Origin: Prostheceraeus crozeri
Taxonomy: Eukaryota > Platyhelminthes > Polycladida > Euryleptidae
Length of the DNA: 64,000 nt
Reading direction: 5' to 3'
Assembly: GCA_907163375.1 (NCBI GenBank)
Contig: CAJQUW010007896.1
Location: 124,001-188,000, forward strand
Shown here: piece by piece, positions 24,486 through 37,290 of the stretch
Layout: each line of letters opens with the position of its first letter
Numbering within the stretch: the first letter of the stretch is position 1
The notes under the pieces: model-generated
What the model saw: the letters and a program-made list of their open reading frames with translations, nothing else
Told to the model about the DNA's origin: nothing
Databases searched by the model: none
Made by a program: the position numbers and the translations under genes

Positions 24486-25914
24486 GTGTTTCGGGTTATC
24501 AACGATTGACCAGCTGAGCGCTATGTTTCACCGCTCCGACCACATCTCGTCTTTTCTTGGTGTATTATGATTCCTTTCTACGTCACTAATTGCCTTCAAC
24601 ATCCACTATTCCTTGGTTGGTCTCAGATGTCCCAAAATCGTGTCCGAAGTCAGTCATCTGTCCGTTCACAATCTCACCATCAAGTCATTGCTTTACACTC
24701 GCTGATGGTCTGTCGACTCAAACATATCATGAGTCGGTGGTCTACTTAAGTCATGAGTAAAACGTGCCTTTCGCCTGGCCTGTGCTTATACTCTTCACAA
24801 GCATCTAGAAAGATGGAAGATTGCAAAAAACAAATAATAAGAAGGAAGCTGACTAGGAATTAGGACTTTCATGCATAAGCCGATAATAAATCTACAAATA
24901 TGTGAAATTAGATAAAAGCGCAATTATCTCACATCAATATCTTGGCAACGAACTTGATTACACGATAAAACTAACCGCCGTTGTCATTTAAAGTTGTCTG
25001 TTGGCTCAATATTTCACGATTATCACCGTATGGCGTGACTTCAGCGCGAGTAATCTGACTTACTTTCTTTCGTGTCATTATAAAGCAGTGATGAATTTGA
25101 AACATCGCGCTATTGGTGAACTTTTATTTTAAACTTTTTCCACTGTTCGAACTGCCATGGATTAGAAAAATGGCTTGGAAATCTGCGAGTAGAAAAGTGA
25201 ATGTTATAGCACTGATAGCGCTTAGAATCTGTATGTATCAAAAGCTATGTATCGTCTGAGTCGAAGGAGAGTTGGATTAGGCATTGATGTTGGCAGGAAA
25301 TAACTAATACCGTAATTGACATAACAAGTTACATTGGAATTCTATATAATTCAAAACCAAATTATGCATTATCATACTTTTTTAGCGGAGAAGCCCCTAG
25401 ATATTCCCTAAATAGCCCTATAACGTTAAAAAAGATTTTATGGCTATGTAGCATCCAGGTTTGCGTTCACAGGCTTGTGGATGAATAAAATTGTCGACGG
25501 ATTTTCCATCAAAATTGGATTCATGCTTGAGTTGTGATTTCTAATCTACGTGTATTTCTCAAATATTGGATTTCCAACTAGCCTCAAAAGTTGCGCTAGA
25601 ATTATGATTGAATCCTAATTCAGTGTGAATCCACTTTAATGGTTGTTTAAACACTTACTATCTAGTATAAGCGAAAAATATCTACGGAAGATTAGAACAG
25701 ATCGTTATAGATATTAATCTGCTATGAATCGCGCTCTATTTGAATTTGGTAAATGTGTATATTTCTATGGCAAAACCGACTGTTCAGTGCATCGTCACTA
25801 TTCTGCACAGAATTATAACTTTCATGAACTCGCTGGCTCTACGCATAATAGAAATGCATGGATATACATGTAGATCCATTTCTATGCATATTCGTAGTTT
25901 CACTTCCTCAGCAT
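24486..25914. other. gene-poor stretch
   Basis: Composition falls back to AT-rich after about 24750. The first 250 bp may still be LINE-derived. No exon or known repeat was seen beyond that. Confidence 0.3.
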
Positions 25915-26661
25915 TTTTTCAATGCATTGCCTGCGATTTCCTGTTGGAAGGGTCTCTGACTGGTTCATTGTCGGGCGCGGTGTGAGGCAAGACTGCATCA
26001 TGTCGCCTGTGCTGTTCTTTATGGTGCACGAAATCATCATGCCCGATGCCTTGGAGGGTTTTATCGCTGGTGTGCAGATTGGTGGCTTGTTACTGAAAAA
26101 CTTGTGATTCTCAGATGATGTAGTTCTGATCTGTAAGACAAAAGCTGAGTTGCAAGACGTTATGTGCAGGGCGTGAAGTACGAACTTCTGAATCCGGAGA
26201 AGACAAGGGTCATATCGATTGATGGGCACTTGACAGGCAACCAAATTGATTTTCGATGGAAACCAGCTCCTAAGTGTAAAAGCCTTTACGCATCAGGCAG
26301 CAAAATCACACTTGACGGACGAAACACGGCCGATATACGCCTATGATTATCGAAAGCCACAGCAATTGTTGGAAATTTGGTCTATGTTTGGACGTCACAG
26401 TCAATTCCAATTTCGCTCAAGAGTAGGCAGGTTGAACGTCTCGGATGACCCTGAGGGTGGAGTGTGGTGAAAGACGACGGGAAGAGACTCAAGCATTCGA
26501 GACGAGGACGTTGAGAAGACTACTGCAAGTGCACTGGTCATCACACACACACACACATCAAATGCGTCGGTGCTGTAATGTGTAACGATGTATGTGTAAT
26601 GTGAGCTCGGCCAATTCACAAAGCGAGGCCGGTGGATGGGTGGATGAAGAAGAAGAAGAGA
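25915..26661 (+). mobile_element. 5'-truncated LINE (RTE-like) with RT remains
   Basis: Plus-strand frames encode VSDWFIVGRGVRQDCIMSPV (RT motif after the fingers), then DALEGFIAGVQIGGLLLKNL and, past a stop, FSDDVVLICKTKAELQDV, where SDD takes the place of the catalytic [YF]xDD box. Then come ELLNPEKTRVISIDGH and the SYLGS-like end region KSLYASGSKITLDGRNTADI. Frameshifts and stops break the ORF at least three times. The 3' part has a (CA)n run (26539-26555), a GC-rich tail (ctcggccaattcacaaagcg) and ends in gatgaagaagaagaagag, the short 3' repeat expected for such LINEs. RT, maturation and 5' ORF parts upstream are absent. Confidence 0.75.
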
Positions 26662-28915
26662 ATTTCCTGTTTGTGTCTATCACTACAATATTTTTGAATT
26701 TTGAGCATGGGAATGAGAAACGAATTTGATATACAATGTAACTTTAATACAGGCTTATGATTAGTGTCACTATTTCATTTCATTCAGAATTCATATGTAT
26801 TGTATTTCAGGACTGTGTGTGCTTCAAGCACATGGCGGGGAAACATTGCATATGGAAAAATACTAGCAGATCAACGTTATTCTAATGCAGCTCTTCCCAC
26901 CTTCGTGTGATACCTATCATGTCCGCACTAGTTTACTAAAAAGAATTCAAAATATAACAAATCGGCTTGTTTTTCAGAGATAATGAATGCAATTGGCATC
27001 ACAACAATGTGAGAAATAGACACTATAAATCTAAACTGACTGATATCAATTTCAAACTTCCATACTGCGTATGAATTCTCATACTTTTGTTCGTACTTTC
27101 ACTCTTTTCAATACATGGACGAAGTTCTCACAGACTGATGAAAAACCTACATTCACAGTGTTAAAATCTTTGACAGGGATAACGAGCGTATGATTGATTG
27201 AAATCACATTCGAGGTGTAACTGTCCTCGCTCAGCTCTCTGCTGGAGATTGGACTTAAGACGACAATGAAATCACACACGCACTTTTCCAAATCCTTCCT
27301 GTTGATGGTGTCTATACCTGCTGCGCGTGACTTCTTTCGCAGTCCCTATTTCTACCGCATAAAATAATTCAATTACTATCTCAGGAATTGCTGACGGCAT
27401 TCTGAACAGCCTGCGCCCTTCACATCTTCCTGATAAAACAGCAACGTGACAATGATGACGATGTTGATTTAAAATCTCAGAGATGAGAAATCAGTTCACT
27501 TCCATCTTATGATGATTCAGAATTCATCTCAATTTGAAAGAAGATTAGCAGAGCCTAGCAGAGATCTTGCAGAAGATATGCTCAAGTGAGCTTGAATGTT
27601 GCATCTACAGTTCTTATTTGGATTTTCATTGCAATAAAACAGCATAAGATAGACGAGCGAAATTGACGACATATTGGGAAGATTTATGTCATCCTGCTTC
27701 TTGAAAAAGTGTTTGATTACAATACTCTAAATATTTGACTGCAACCGAATTTTTGACTCGTAGTTTCACCGTTTGCAAATGTGGGTGGAGAAAATTGTAT
27801 TGCTTAGGTATAGACATATCCAACAAAACTGAATATTCTATTGAACATAGAGTATTGTCTGATAACAGAGTGCGAATGACTTGATCCAAATATATAAACA
27901 GTTTGTGCTGAGTAGGCCATGAAGGTTAACAGCATGGCTTGCAATATTGCAATAATAATCTACCTACCGATTACACGGCAAATCTATTATGTCATTGCAT
28001 CCATAGTAATCCGAATATCTTATAATGAAGTCGTAAAACGAACATGTGTATGTACATTGAAAACAATTTCCGTGATCATGCCTTCTGCTACTAAGCGAAA
28101 TGCATCGAAGTTAATTATATAAAAAGGGGTTTCGACTTTCATCGGATTGGAGCTCCTCTCACGAAATATTTATCATGAGTAATCAGGAATTTTTCAAACT
28201 CATTGAAAACAACGCTGCGTCATGGACATGGGCTGTCATGACATCAGTAACTAAAGGATGGAGGCTTCCAGTGGTTGAGAATGACTAGGGACATGTATCT
28301 TGTCAGTCTGCTTTGTAAAGATTCACGAAGATTCTTTTTGAATACGAATCCTTTTGATGGGCTAAGTTACAATGCATCAACTTACGGCACGAACATGCAC
28401 TAAACTGCAAACTTAAGTAGCTTGATTCTTTTTAACATCCAGCAACATTAACTTGCTCATTGTGACTTCATTATGACAAATTTTCAAAATTACTAATCGA
28501 CAAACGGCTATTGTCCATTCAAGTACCACTGACTTATTCAAAACGAAAAATCGGATTTCTATGAATGCAAGTGTGTTCATTGATGCTTCCACCATTGAAA
28601 ATCACAGCAGAAAAAGCTATTGATTGCCTATTTGAGCTTCTCGTGCAACAGTGGCCTTTTTTTTTGCATCAAATCGCAGTTAAAAATAAAAAGTAGAGGA
28701 TTTTTGACATGAAAATAATAGCACTTTCCATGAACTCTCGACTGAGTTCATTGTGAAACTTTCAACGTTTACTGCTCTGTTCAAGTCGACTAGTTATTAT
28801 TCGTGTCTGATTACGTCATAAAGCTGTAAGAATTTCACTAGTTTCATTCAAATAAAATTATAATTATACAATAATTATAGATTATATAAAATAATTATTT
28901 ATATAGACTATTATA
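26662..28915. other. gene-poor stretch, AT palindromes at the end
   Basis: No exon can be supported; the 70-codon minus frame at 27079-27291 has no known domain. The last 60 bp (28855-28915) are almost pure A/T with several palindromes (aattataattatacaataat), the site into which the mariner-like element inserted. Confidence 0.3.
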
Positions 28916-30638
28916 CAGGGTGGCGCACGTAAACCGTCGGATTTTAAACTTTTATTGCTCCTCAAATATTCATCCGATCGTCATGAAATTTTGACTCATA
29001 CTAGTTTGGAATATAGGATTTATGATGATGATTATGCCTGTTGTACTGAGAATTGTCAGAAAATTCTGATTCTATTGACCGAATGACATGTACTCATTTT
29101 GTTGACATCGAAAATCTAGATCAAGTTAATTAACTTAACATGAAGCGTATTCTGCACAACGAATTGTGCGCAGTCTTGAAGTGAATATTGTTCAGTTACT
29201 TCCATGTCATATAAAATACCATTCGTCGATTAAATCACTATCTGAAAAGAATCGAACATAGAAGAATGGATGATTATTCGGTTGTAGAACGAGCAAAATG
29301 CGCGACTTGGTACGAATGGCTCAAGAGTCCAGTGGAGGTACAGAGGCTTTATCATTTAGAGTGTGGCAAGAACGCGAGAGCACCGGATGCCCGTACCATA
29401 AAGCGGTGGCACACAAACCTGTTGATTAGTGGCAGTGTGGTGACTGTCAAGCGGGACCGGTCATCTTCTAAACGAACGGAGCAGAATGTGGAACAAGTTG
29501 TGCAGCACTTCGAGGAGGACCCAAACACATTTACCTGTCGTGCATCTAATGCTCTTCAAAATAAGTCGCCGCACTATCCAGCGCATCCTCCATGACTATG
29601 GATGGCATCCGTACAAGGTCCAGGTGGTGCAGCGATTACACGAAGAAGATCTGGAAAACCGAATGGAGTTCGCAGAACAAGAGCTACAACGCATCCAAGC
29701 CAACCCGAGCCATTTTGTGGAACTAACCTGGTCCGATGAAGCCCACTTCCATCATGCATGATGGTGGTGTGAATCGCCACAATTGTCGTTATTTGGCCAA
29801 CCAGAACCCTCACTGGATCAAGCAAGAGTCTATGCACTCGCCACGCACCACCGTCTGGGCGGCAATCAGGTATCTACGGACCGATCTTCTTCGACACCTC
29901 CGTCAACAAGGATCGGTATCTCAAGATGCTACAGGAGGAATTTTGGCCAGCGATGCAGTCGGACAGAAGAGGCAGGAGCATCATATGCATGCAGGATGGT
30001 GCACCTCCACACTGGGGACTTCCTGTGCGTGAGTGGTTGAACAAGAAGATGCCTAACAGATGGATGGGACGTGGATCTCCTAACATGCCCTGGCCACCGC
30101 GTTCACCTGACCTGACGCCTTGCGATTTCTTCTTGTGGGGTTTTGTCAAGTCCAAGGTTTACCATACACGGCCAACATCCATGCAAAACCTGAAGGACCG
30201 CATCATACAAGCATTTCAAGAAGTGACAACTGAGATGTGTCGAGAAACTGCTCTGGCCTACCAAAAGCGACGCGAATTCGTCCTCGAGAATGGAGGAGGA
30301 CACGTTGAAGTTCGATGACTACTAACACTTTTTTCTTATGTTTTTCATTTAATAAATGTTTTCTATGACATTCGTTTTGGTCATTATTGATAAAGACGTG
30401 GGGGAAATAAAGGGAAAAGTTTGTCATTAAATTTTACATGTTAAGATACATTGTTGGTTTGTCAACAAAATGAGTACATGCCGTTCGGTCAATAGAATCA
30501 GAATTTTCTGACAATTCTCAGTACATCATTATAAATCCTATACTCCAAACTAGTATGAGTCGAAATTACATGACGATCGGATGAATATTTGAGGAGTAAT
30601 AAAATTTTAAAATCCGGCGGTTTACGTGCGCCACCCTG
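28916..30638 (+). mobile_element. mariner-like transposon, full length, TA target
   Basis: 1723 bp with terminal inverted repeats of about 190 bp (28916-29107 and 30460-30638), roughly 90-95 percent alike, starting cagggtggcgcacgtaaacc. The element is flanked by TA (28914-28915, 30639-30640) within an AT palindrome. It contains one transposase gene, now broken, and an AATAAA signal at about 30350. The long TIRs, TA target and transposase wording put it in the IS630-Tc1-mariner superfamily, in the group whose transposases carry a DUF4817-type N-terminal helix-turn-helix. Confidence 0.92.
29266..30318 (+). pseudogene. mariner-like DDD transposase, frameshifted
   Basis: The N-terminal helix-turn-helix region is MDDYSVVERAKCATWYEWLK through DARTIKRWHTNLLISGSV, starting at 29266. 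The catalytic domain follows in other frames: TWSDEAHFHHA (first Asp, about 29733), then 'MQDGAPPHWGLPVREWL' (second Asp, about 29992) and 'WPPRSPDLTPCDFFLWGF' (third Asp, about 30112, with 37 residues between the last two). It ends with a stop at 30316-30318. At least two frameshifts separate the segments (near 29560 and between 29760 and 29930), so no functional protein is made. All three catalytic Asp residues survive. It would have cut and joined DNA at TA sites. Confidence 0.88.
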
Positions 30639-30640
30639 TA

Positions 30641-31906
30641 TAATATAATATTATATAGTTATGTAAAAATTATAATAGTAGTAAAATGTGTAAAATCTGT
30701 TGTTTTGGGATCTATGAAAAGTGATATTATCTTAATTTCACTATTCGCTTTTTTTGCCAATTAAACTCCGATTTGACGCAAAGAAAAGGGCCAGTGTTGT
30801 TTTCCACTCACGGTAGGCATTTAGAACGGGAGACTAGATGTTAGTGTGACTAGAATGGGGTACAGCTGTTTGCTAATTGTCATTTCAACTGCTCAGCTGG
30901 GCATCGATCTAGGTAAAATGTTGAATCGTAAGAAGAATCAAATTACCGAAACCTGCATCGTTGCTCTTTCTTGTAGTTTGGCGGCATTGAGTAATTGAAA
31001 GTGATTTTATCAAAATGATTTTGTATTTGAAGAGTAATTATAATCTTGAATCTAAAAGTGAATTGACAAGGTACATATACTTGTACCTTGTCAATCACTG
31101 CAAGCCGCCATAGGTTAGTTACTGTTGTCATGAGAACACATGACCAGGATACAGCATTGTTTTCAATGTGTACGTGTATGTTCGCTCTAGTACCTTATTG
31201 TTTCTGGAGTGTCGCATCTCTATGGTGATTCCAAACCTTCTGTACAGTAATGCTCTGTTGAACTGCACATCGCAGAACTTGGAAGTCCACACTCAGAATT
31301 CATCTCGTTTTATTCTTCCGACCATAGCTCCATTTAGCTGCAACTGTACTATTACCAACACTCGCTCAAAGCAGGCCACCATCGTATCACTCCCAGCCGT
31401 GCTGTAGTCATTGTCGGTAATTAAGCCAATTCTCTCATCTTCGTTTGCCACATTGTTGTAGTCTCATGACATGCTATCGATTTCAGTGTTTCTTCCTTTG
31501 TAGTAGCATAAAGAGCGCGAATGCATTGATTCAACTCTATTACAGTTTGTGTTGAATGAATATCAAATAACTTCGGTAAAAGTGATCTTTGCATATCTAA
31601 CGACTTGTTACAATGTTGTCGTAGAATAGAAATGAATAATGAGAAAAACTTTATTCTCCTCATATGCGCTTACCGAAGAATTTATTTATAGACACATTGC
31701 CGAGACACAACGTCAATTTGATGACAAAATAAGAATGATCAAAATTAGACAATCGGCGTGGTTGTGTGCTTCGTGACATGTTATCGGAAATATAGAATTT
31801 AAATTACTGCCATTGTTTGACTTTCATTACTGGCAGGAACAGCTGCTATCCGTTAAAACGAGTCATTAGTCGGTGCTCGGGTGCAAATCTGTTCATCTCC
31901 TGATTG
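30641..31906. other. spacer, partial R3 similarity
   Basis: 30880-31135 resembles 22955-23180 ('agaagaatcaaattaccgaaa', 'ttactgttgtcat') and may be a diverged piece of repeat R3. A 79-codon plus frame at 31168-31407 has no recognisable domain. Confidence 0.35.
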
Positions 31907-32081
31907 CAGTCAAAACTCGTTAATTAAGATCACAAATGCCAGGCTTTCAATTTCTTAATTATCAAAATTCTTAATTAAACAGCAGCTTATTCATGCAAAA
32001 GATACAAAAAATGCCACGGCCGTGTGATCTTAATTAACCGAAATCTTAATTATTCGTGTCTGAATTAACGAGCTTCGACTG
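31907..32081. repeat. short MITE, CAGTCRAARCTCGTTAATT ends
   Basis: 175 bp with termini cagtcaaaactcgttaatt and aattaacgagcttcgactg, an inverted pair of about 27 bp with several mismatches, and internal 'cttaattaa' repeats. The CAGTC...CTCGTTAA termini recall pogo/Tigger-like transposons, but no TA duplication is visible, so the assignment is tentative. Confidence 0.65.
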
Positions 32082-33128
32082 CATTCGTTTTCTTTGTCGA
32101 TGTAGCTAAGATGAATTCTGGAAAACATTTCAGATAAAATATGGCATCTCTACAAACTAAGGTTATTTCTCTTTGATGATGCGATAACTCACGTTGAGTA
32201 TCATTTGATTCTATATCTTTGCTTAGTGTGAAGCTTCTTATGATGATTATTTTGAAGAGAATCGAGAAATCAGGTCAGCGACTTTCCACTTGTCTGCATT
32301 CACGGCTCTAAAGCATGCATGTATATGAAGCCCCAATCAACCACCGTCTTGCAATGCAGCATCAATAGCATGAAGGCAAAGGTTGTTGTAGCTTACAGGT
32401 TTTACCACTTTAAGGTGATGTCTTTCAATGGAGCTTGAATTGATCTTCAATGTGAGCATAATAGCTATAAATCCATCGCACCATAGACATCGAGCCCAGT
32501 CGTGAAGTATTTGTCGTTTTGCAAAAACTACTTGTTAAGATTTAGTGATGAAGGCACACCCTTATAATTTCCTCTAACGTCCAGGGGATACTAGTGTCCC
32601 ACCAACATGGTTGCTCCTGATAGTATTGTTGCTTTATCATGCGCCTTTTATCAAAACACCTAATATTTGCTATATATGTACACAACATGCGCTTTAATGC
32701 AAACAAAGCTAATACTATATAAGAAAAGTGTCAAAGAGCGAAGATTACTTTCTAAAATTGCACCTAAATAGTTATTGTGTCATAGTTCATTAGATAAATT
32801 AAATACATATGCCGGGAAAATGACGAATATTGAATAAATTCCAAGATCCTGCAATATTTTAAAAATCTTGAAGGTCTATGAATGATAAGCTTTCGGACTA
32901 TTATTTCATTTATTGTAGTTGAACAGCGGTGTCCCTCTGGCCAGCAAGCATGGTCACACACAACTTGATAAAAAAGAATACTTCTCATGAATTTACAGAA
33001 CGAGTTGATTTCTTTACCATTATTCGAGTTACTGAAAAGCTCGATTTTATTGGCACATTGAAAGAGAAATTCCGTTCGTCGATTCTTAACTTGATGAACA
33101 ATGGGCCGGGGCATAGAGTAGGGATAGA
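32082..33128. other. gene-poor stretch
   Basis: Nothing firm. A minus-strand 116-codon frame (32764-33114) has no recognisable domain. A near-palindrome ggggatactagtgtccc lies at 32585. Confidence 0.3.
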
Positions 33129-33840
33129 TAGGTAAAGTGTCGACTCAAAAAAATATCTGTATACATTGAAAATTTTTACATCAAAAGATTCAGTTCTTTT
33201 GCGGAAATTGCGTTCCTGTGGTCCAAAAAAAATTATTTGAGCAGTTTTAAAAAAGTCAAAGTTTTGCAAATTTATATAATACCGAAATGACGTCCCTTTA
33301 TAAGTAGTAGGAACCAAGCTGGATATCAAAAGGAATGAATATTTGCTAATAAGCATCCTAACTAAGCGGAAATTAAGCTGATTATCAAGGGAATTTCATG
33401 ATCCGTATTATAAGGGAAGTCTTCATGAAAGAGTAGCGATTTTATTCGTGCTTTCTTGGCTGAAATTTCAAGTTTTATTCAATTTTTACCGGCATGATTT
33501 TATGATTCACTAAATTCATATTTTATTTCTTGAATCTGGAAAGGGGTGTGGACCCATTTATAACTTTCAAAGTTTATTGAAATCCTTGTCTTTGATTATG
33601 TGATTTTGCTCTGCCAGTGGCAGGTTGCCTGTGATATGATCACGCTTAAGAAAATACTCTTGGGGTTGAGCATGAAACTAATAGGCACCCATCCAATTGC
33701 TAATTTAACGAACATTAATTTTTGCATATCTCATTTCTAGTAGCAATTACCAATTATATCTCCCCTCGAGTTCATTAAATAAAATCGAAAGTGCATGCAA
33801 ATTGGGGATTTAATAAATGCGGAGTTACCACTCTACCTAA
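33129..33840. repeat. GGTAGAGTGTCGACTC-family element, copy 3
   Basis: 712 bp from taggtaaagtgtcgactcaa to ccactctaccta, TA at both edges. It shares the interior of copy 2 ('gctggatatcaaaaggaatg', 'ttaagctgattatcaaggga') and keeps the 'ctctgccagtggcagg' block seen in copy 1 but lost in copy 2. The non-autonomous status is as for the other copies. Confidence 0.8.
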
Positions 33841-35964
33841 TATATCTACTCTATGAGCTGGGGAAAATTATTGGCCTATTGACTCAGCTATTAATGACTC
33901 AGTTAACCTTTTAATTTCTCGATTTTACCACGAAATGAGTAGAGTAGCCATGCTGTTATAGACTTAATAATCCATTCTTTAAATAATACCATTGAAATGA
34001 ATATCATATAATAATATCAATCATACCATTGCCATGTGAACAGACTGTAGGCGTCACTGTATATTCAGCATCACAGAATTCGAGTATTAACTGATTCTCC
34101 AGTTTTACATCAGCGAATACTCGAGTTTTGATTTCAAAACATTCGCTCAGCCCTACGTCAGAGCCTAGGTTTTGATAAATTGATCCAGGAGCAGAATTGT
34201 GACTATTTCTGAAAATTAAAAGCTTAGAAATTGAGCCTAGAAATTCGCTCAGTGCTCTTCGATATGAAACTAATCAGAAAACAACTTATCTCGTTGCCTC
34301 CTTATATTTGCTTTGGTACGTATTACGAACTTGTTTGACGATACATATCTCAGACCGACTCAGAAAAGTAGACGTTATCTTCTTATGGAGCAGTACTGAA
34401 GCTGCCGCATAAAATTGCATGACGGATGAGATCCTGAACGGAATTTCTGAGTTTTCATCTCAATTTAATGGTAATCACGATGTTAAGAGCTGCATCTTCG
34501 TATTTCGTCTCAAAATAGTAAGGTTTCAGTGAAATATTAAATTGAAGGGAAATTCACAAAATTGTCTCATCCAGTTGAAATGCGCTATCTTGCTTGGATA
34601 AAGATCAAGATGAAACACAGAAGTTTAGTATCAAAGAAAATCATTATCTCAGAAATTATTCTGTGTATTCTGCACATTCTCCATATTAGCATATTTCGAC
34701 GTCTTTTCTATAGTTTAAAGAAAGATGCAACGGCAAGTCATCTGTTTGAAGATGGCATTTGTTGTTTCTTGTTTCATCTTTCCTTGCTCACGCTAAGAAC
34801 GTGATCTAAGTAAAGGTCATTACTGCTGGCATTATTAACTTTGTAATGATATCGGGAAATATTGTCTTTCCAAGTCATAATGAACCACATAGGCCTACTT
34901 GCATTTTGTCCAGTGATCATGTACCACATTTGTAAAATATCAACGTGTTAGTAAATTTTCATGATTTGAAGTTGCGCCGCATATAAGAATCAACTTTCAT
35001 CAAAATGAACGAGGACGATTGTATGAACAATAACCGCGGTTCAATACTATCGATTCCTTTGTAGCTAGAAGTGTAGTAAATGTCAACATCACATGAATAA
35101 TTGTGAATTTGAGAATTTGAATGACTTTGTAGATATCTTTCGTGCATGTGTGTGTGCATGTAAGAAATTTCACATCACATCACTCTTGATGATGAACACA
35201 GAGGTCGCTTGAAACGTCGTGCAATAAAGTCTAATTAGCGATTGTGCATTTTTGCTATGATTATCATCTTTATTCTCAGGGGGTGGCCTACGGTGACCAG
35301 ATTTTCTTTTACCAAAACCGTGCACCTCACAAGGTAGGAACAACTTCAGATAGATAATCTATTTCTATGGTCTAGATAGTCATTTAATCTTGCAAAACGT
35401 GATCATTTTCAACACAGGTTGAGAATTCTATAACATCTTTGAAAATCATGCGATTATCCCATTTCAAGAAAGTGACGAGAATTCAAGATGGAGGACATAA
35501 GACCGAAACTACATTCTGGGGTTCGATTAATATGCATTAGTCTTGGATGTCTGATCAAGCTGATGCAAACCACTGATTCATACATTTTGGTTGCACACAA
35601 ACAAGAAGATTCAGAATATGACCTCTCCAAGACTTATGTCCTCCATTTTGAATTTTTGTTACTTTCTTGAAGAATGACGAGCTTCTTAGTCAAATAGAAA
35701 AAATTACTTTCTTTTCTTCGTAAAAAATTTCATTTAAAAAGGTACATCAGAGAATGGTGAGAAATATAATGGAAAAAGTTCAAACTAAAGCTGCCTCTCC
35801 TGGTACACCGGGAAGGGCACCAAAAAGATGACGCCTTCCAGTGATTGACAAAAGAAAGTGGCCGGCAGCTTACCAGTATACCTTGTAAGTATTCATGGTA
35901 ATTGTCATTTCTCTTTATATATGAAAGCATTTTGGTAAAATAAACTTACAATCATATAATTAGA
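33841..35964. other. gene-poor stretch with Penelope-tail-like motif
   Basis: At 35185-35228 cttgatgatgaacacagagg is followed by tcgcttgaaacgtcgtgcaa. The TTGATGA box and GAAACGTCG resemble the Penelope 3' tail at 14.73 kb, but the stem between them does not pair well. An 80-codon plus frame at 34562-34804 is unassigned. The rest is AT-rich and empty. Confidence 0.3.
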
Positions 35965-36392
35965 TTATTTAAGCGCATCACTTTGCTATAAGTGGAGATT
36001 GATTTGAAAAAATAGCACATGCTGGAACTTACTAAGTGGGCAAAAGGAAATTCTTAATACCTTACAGAGATAGGAAAAATTGGCCTTCATCGCTTGCGGA
36101 TTGCTATGAATTCCTTCAAAATGCTTCGATCGTCACGATTCCTTTAAACAAGTAGAATTCAGATTGTTGCGCAAATGTTTTCTCTGTAATGTTGGTCCTT
36201 ACAATCATTGCCAAAACAGTTGGCAGGCACACGGAAATACGTTCACAAGTGTATCTATAGAACACTAGAAGTGTAGTCTCTCTTTGGTATGTGATCCAGT
36301 TAGGTGCTATGTCAACCGGCCGTGCCATTTCATTAGTATTACATGCTACGATGCTTCCTTTCTATGCCAACAGAAGAAGAGATGACCTGTCT
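35965..36392 (+). repeat. dispersed repeat R3, copy 2
   Basis: Same order of blocks as the copy at 22400: 'tagcacatgctggaacttac', then 'ttcatcgcttgcggattgct', then 'gttgcgcaaatgttttctct' and 'gaagaagagatgacct'. An internal deletion of about 70 bp relative to copy 1 lies near 36300. The antisense GTAAGT site is kept. Confidence 0.65.
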
Positions 36393-37290
36393 AATAGATC
36401 TCTATGCTTGCAGTAGATCTCCTTACGATAAGAATCTACAACTGTTGCATGCTCAGTACTTTGCTTCTGCTAAAGATTCAATCTGCGTATAATCGGGCAT
36501 CTGAAGTTGTCATCATCGTACAGAAGCTGCCCATTCTATTCAAACAAAGCGAAAAGCCGGTTTTCTATGGTTGCATGTATACAAGTCTACTTATGAGATT
36601 AAATAATAATGTAAAAGGAGCTAAAATTCCAATGATGAAAGATTTAAATTATAACGAAATATCTCCCTGAATAATGAGGATTCAACCTTCTCCATAGTTA
36701 AAGAAAACAGTTTACAGAAACAGGTTCTCTATTAAGGAGATAAAAACTTCTTCCTCATCATCCATAGATAATTGAACCCGCCTCAAATCTATTGAAATGA
36801 ATGATTCGATAGATCGGTTCGATGACTCCAACTCACAATTGTATTTATAGTTGGCAACACTTGACTGACTTGCTCTCTGGAAACATTTTTCCTTAATCAC
36901 AAAATAGCAAGAGAAGACGAAGGCATTTCCAGGTGAGCTGATAGAAAATAAATTTGATGAAATTTACGAAGGAACGTGCCTCTCCAGCTTCAATGAAAAG
37001 GACTAACAGATCTCTTTTTTATCTTCTAGAGAACTTTACTGTCCCAGGAATCTGAAATCCTTGAAGTGTTCAAGAATGTTTACTTGTCAGCGTTCATGTG
37101 TTGTTGACATGACATGCAATCCATGAACTGAGATGAACACAACGCTGGACATACATAGAATGACTGTAAGTTACTGGCACACGCAGTTTGCATGACATTC
37201 CTTCTTGATTATGTAAATCAACATCGTAGACTGTCATCTGCATCAAATCTCCCGGGTTTTGTTTCGACTGATTCGACGGACTTCTATTAA
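36393..37290. other. spacer, nothing assigned
   Basis: Short frames on both strands (36404-36670 plus, 36712-36900 minus) lack domains or clear splice sites. Confidence 0.25.
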
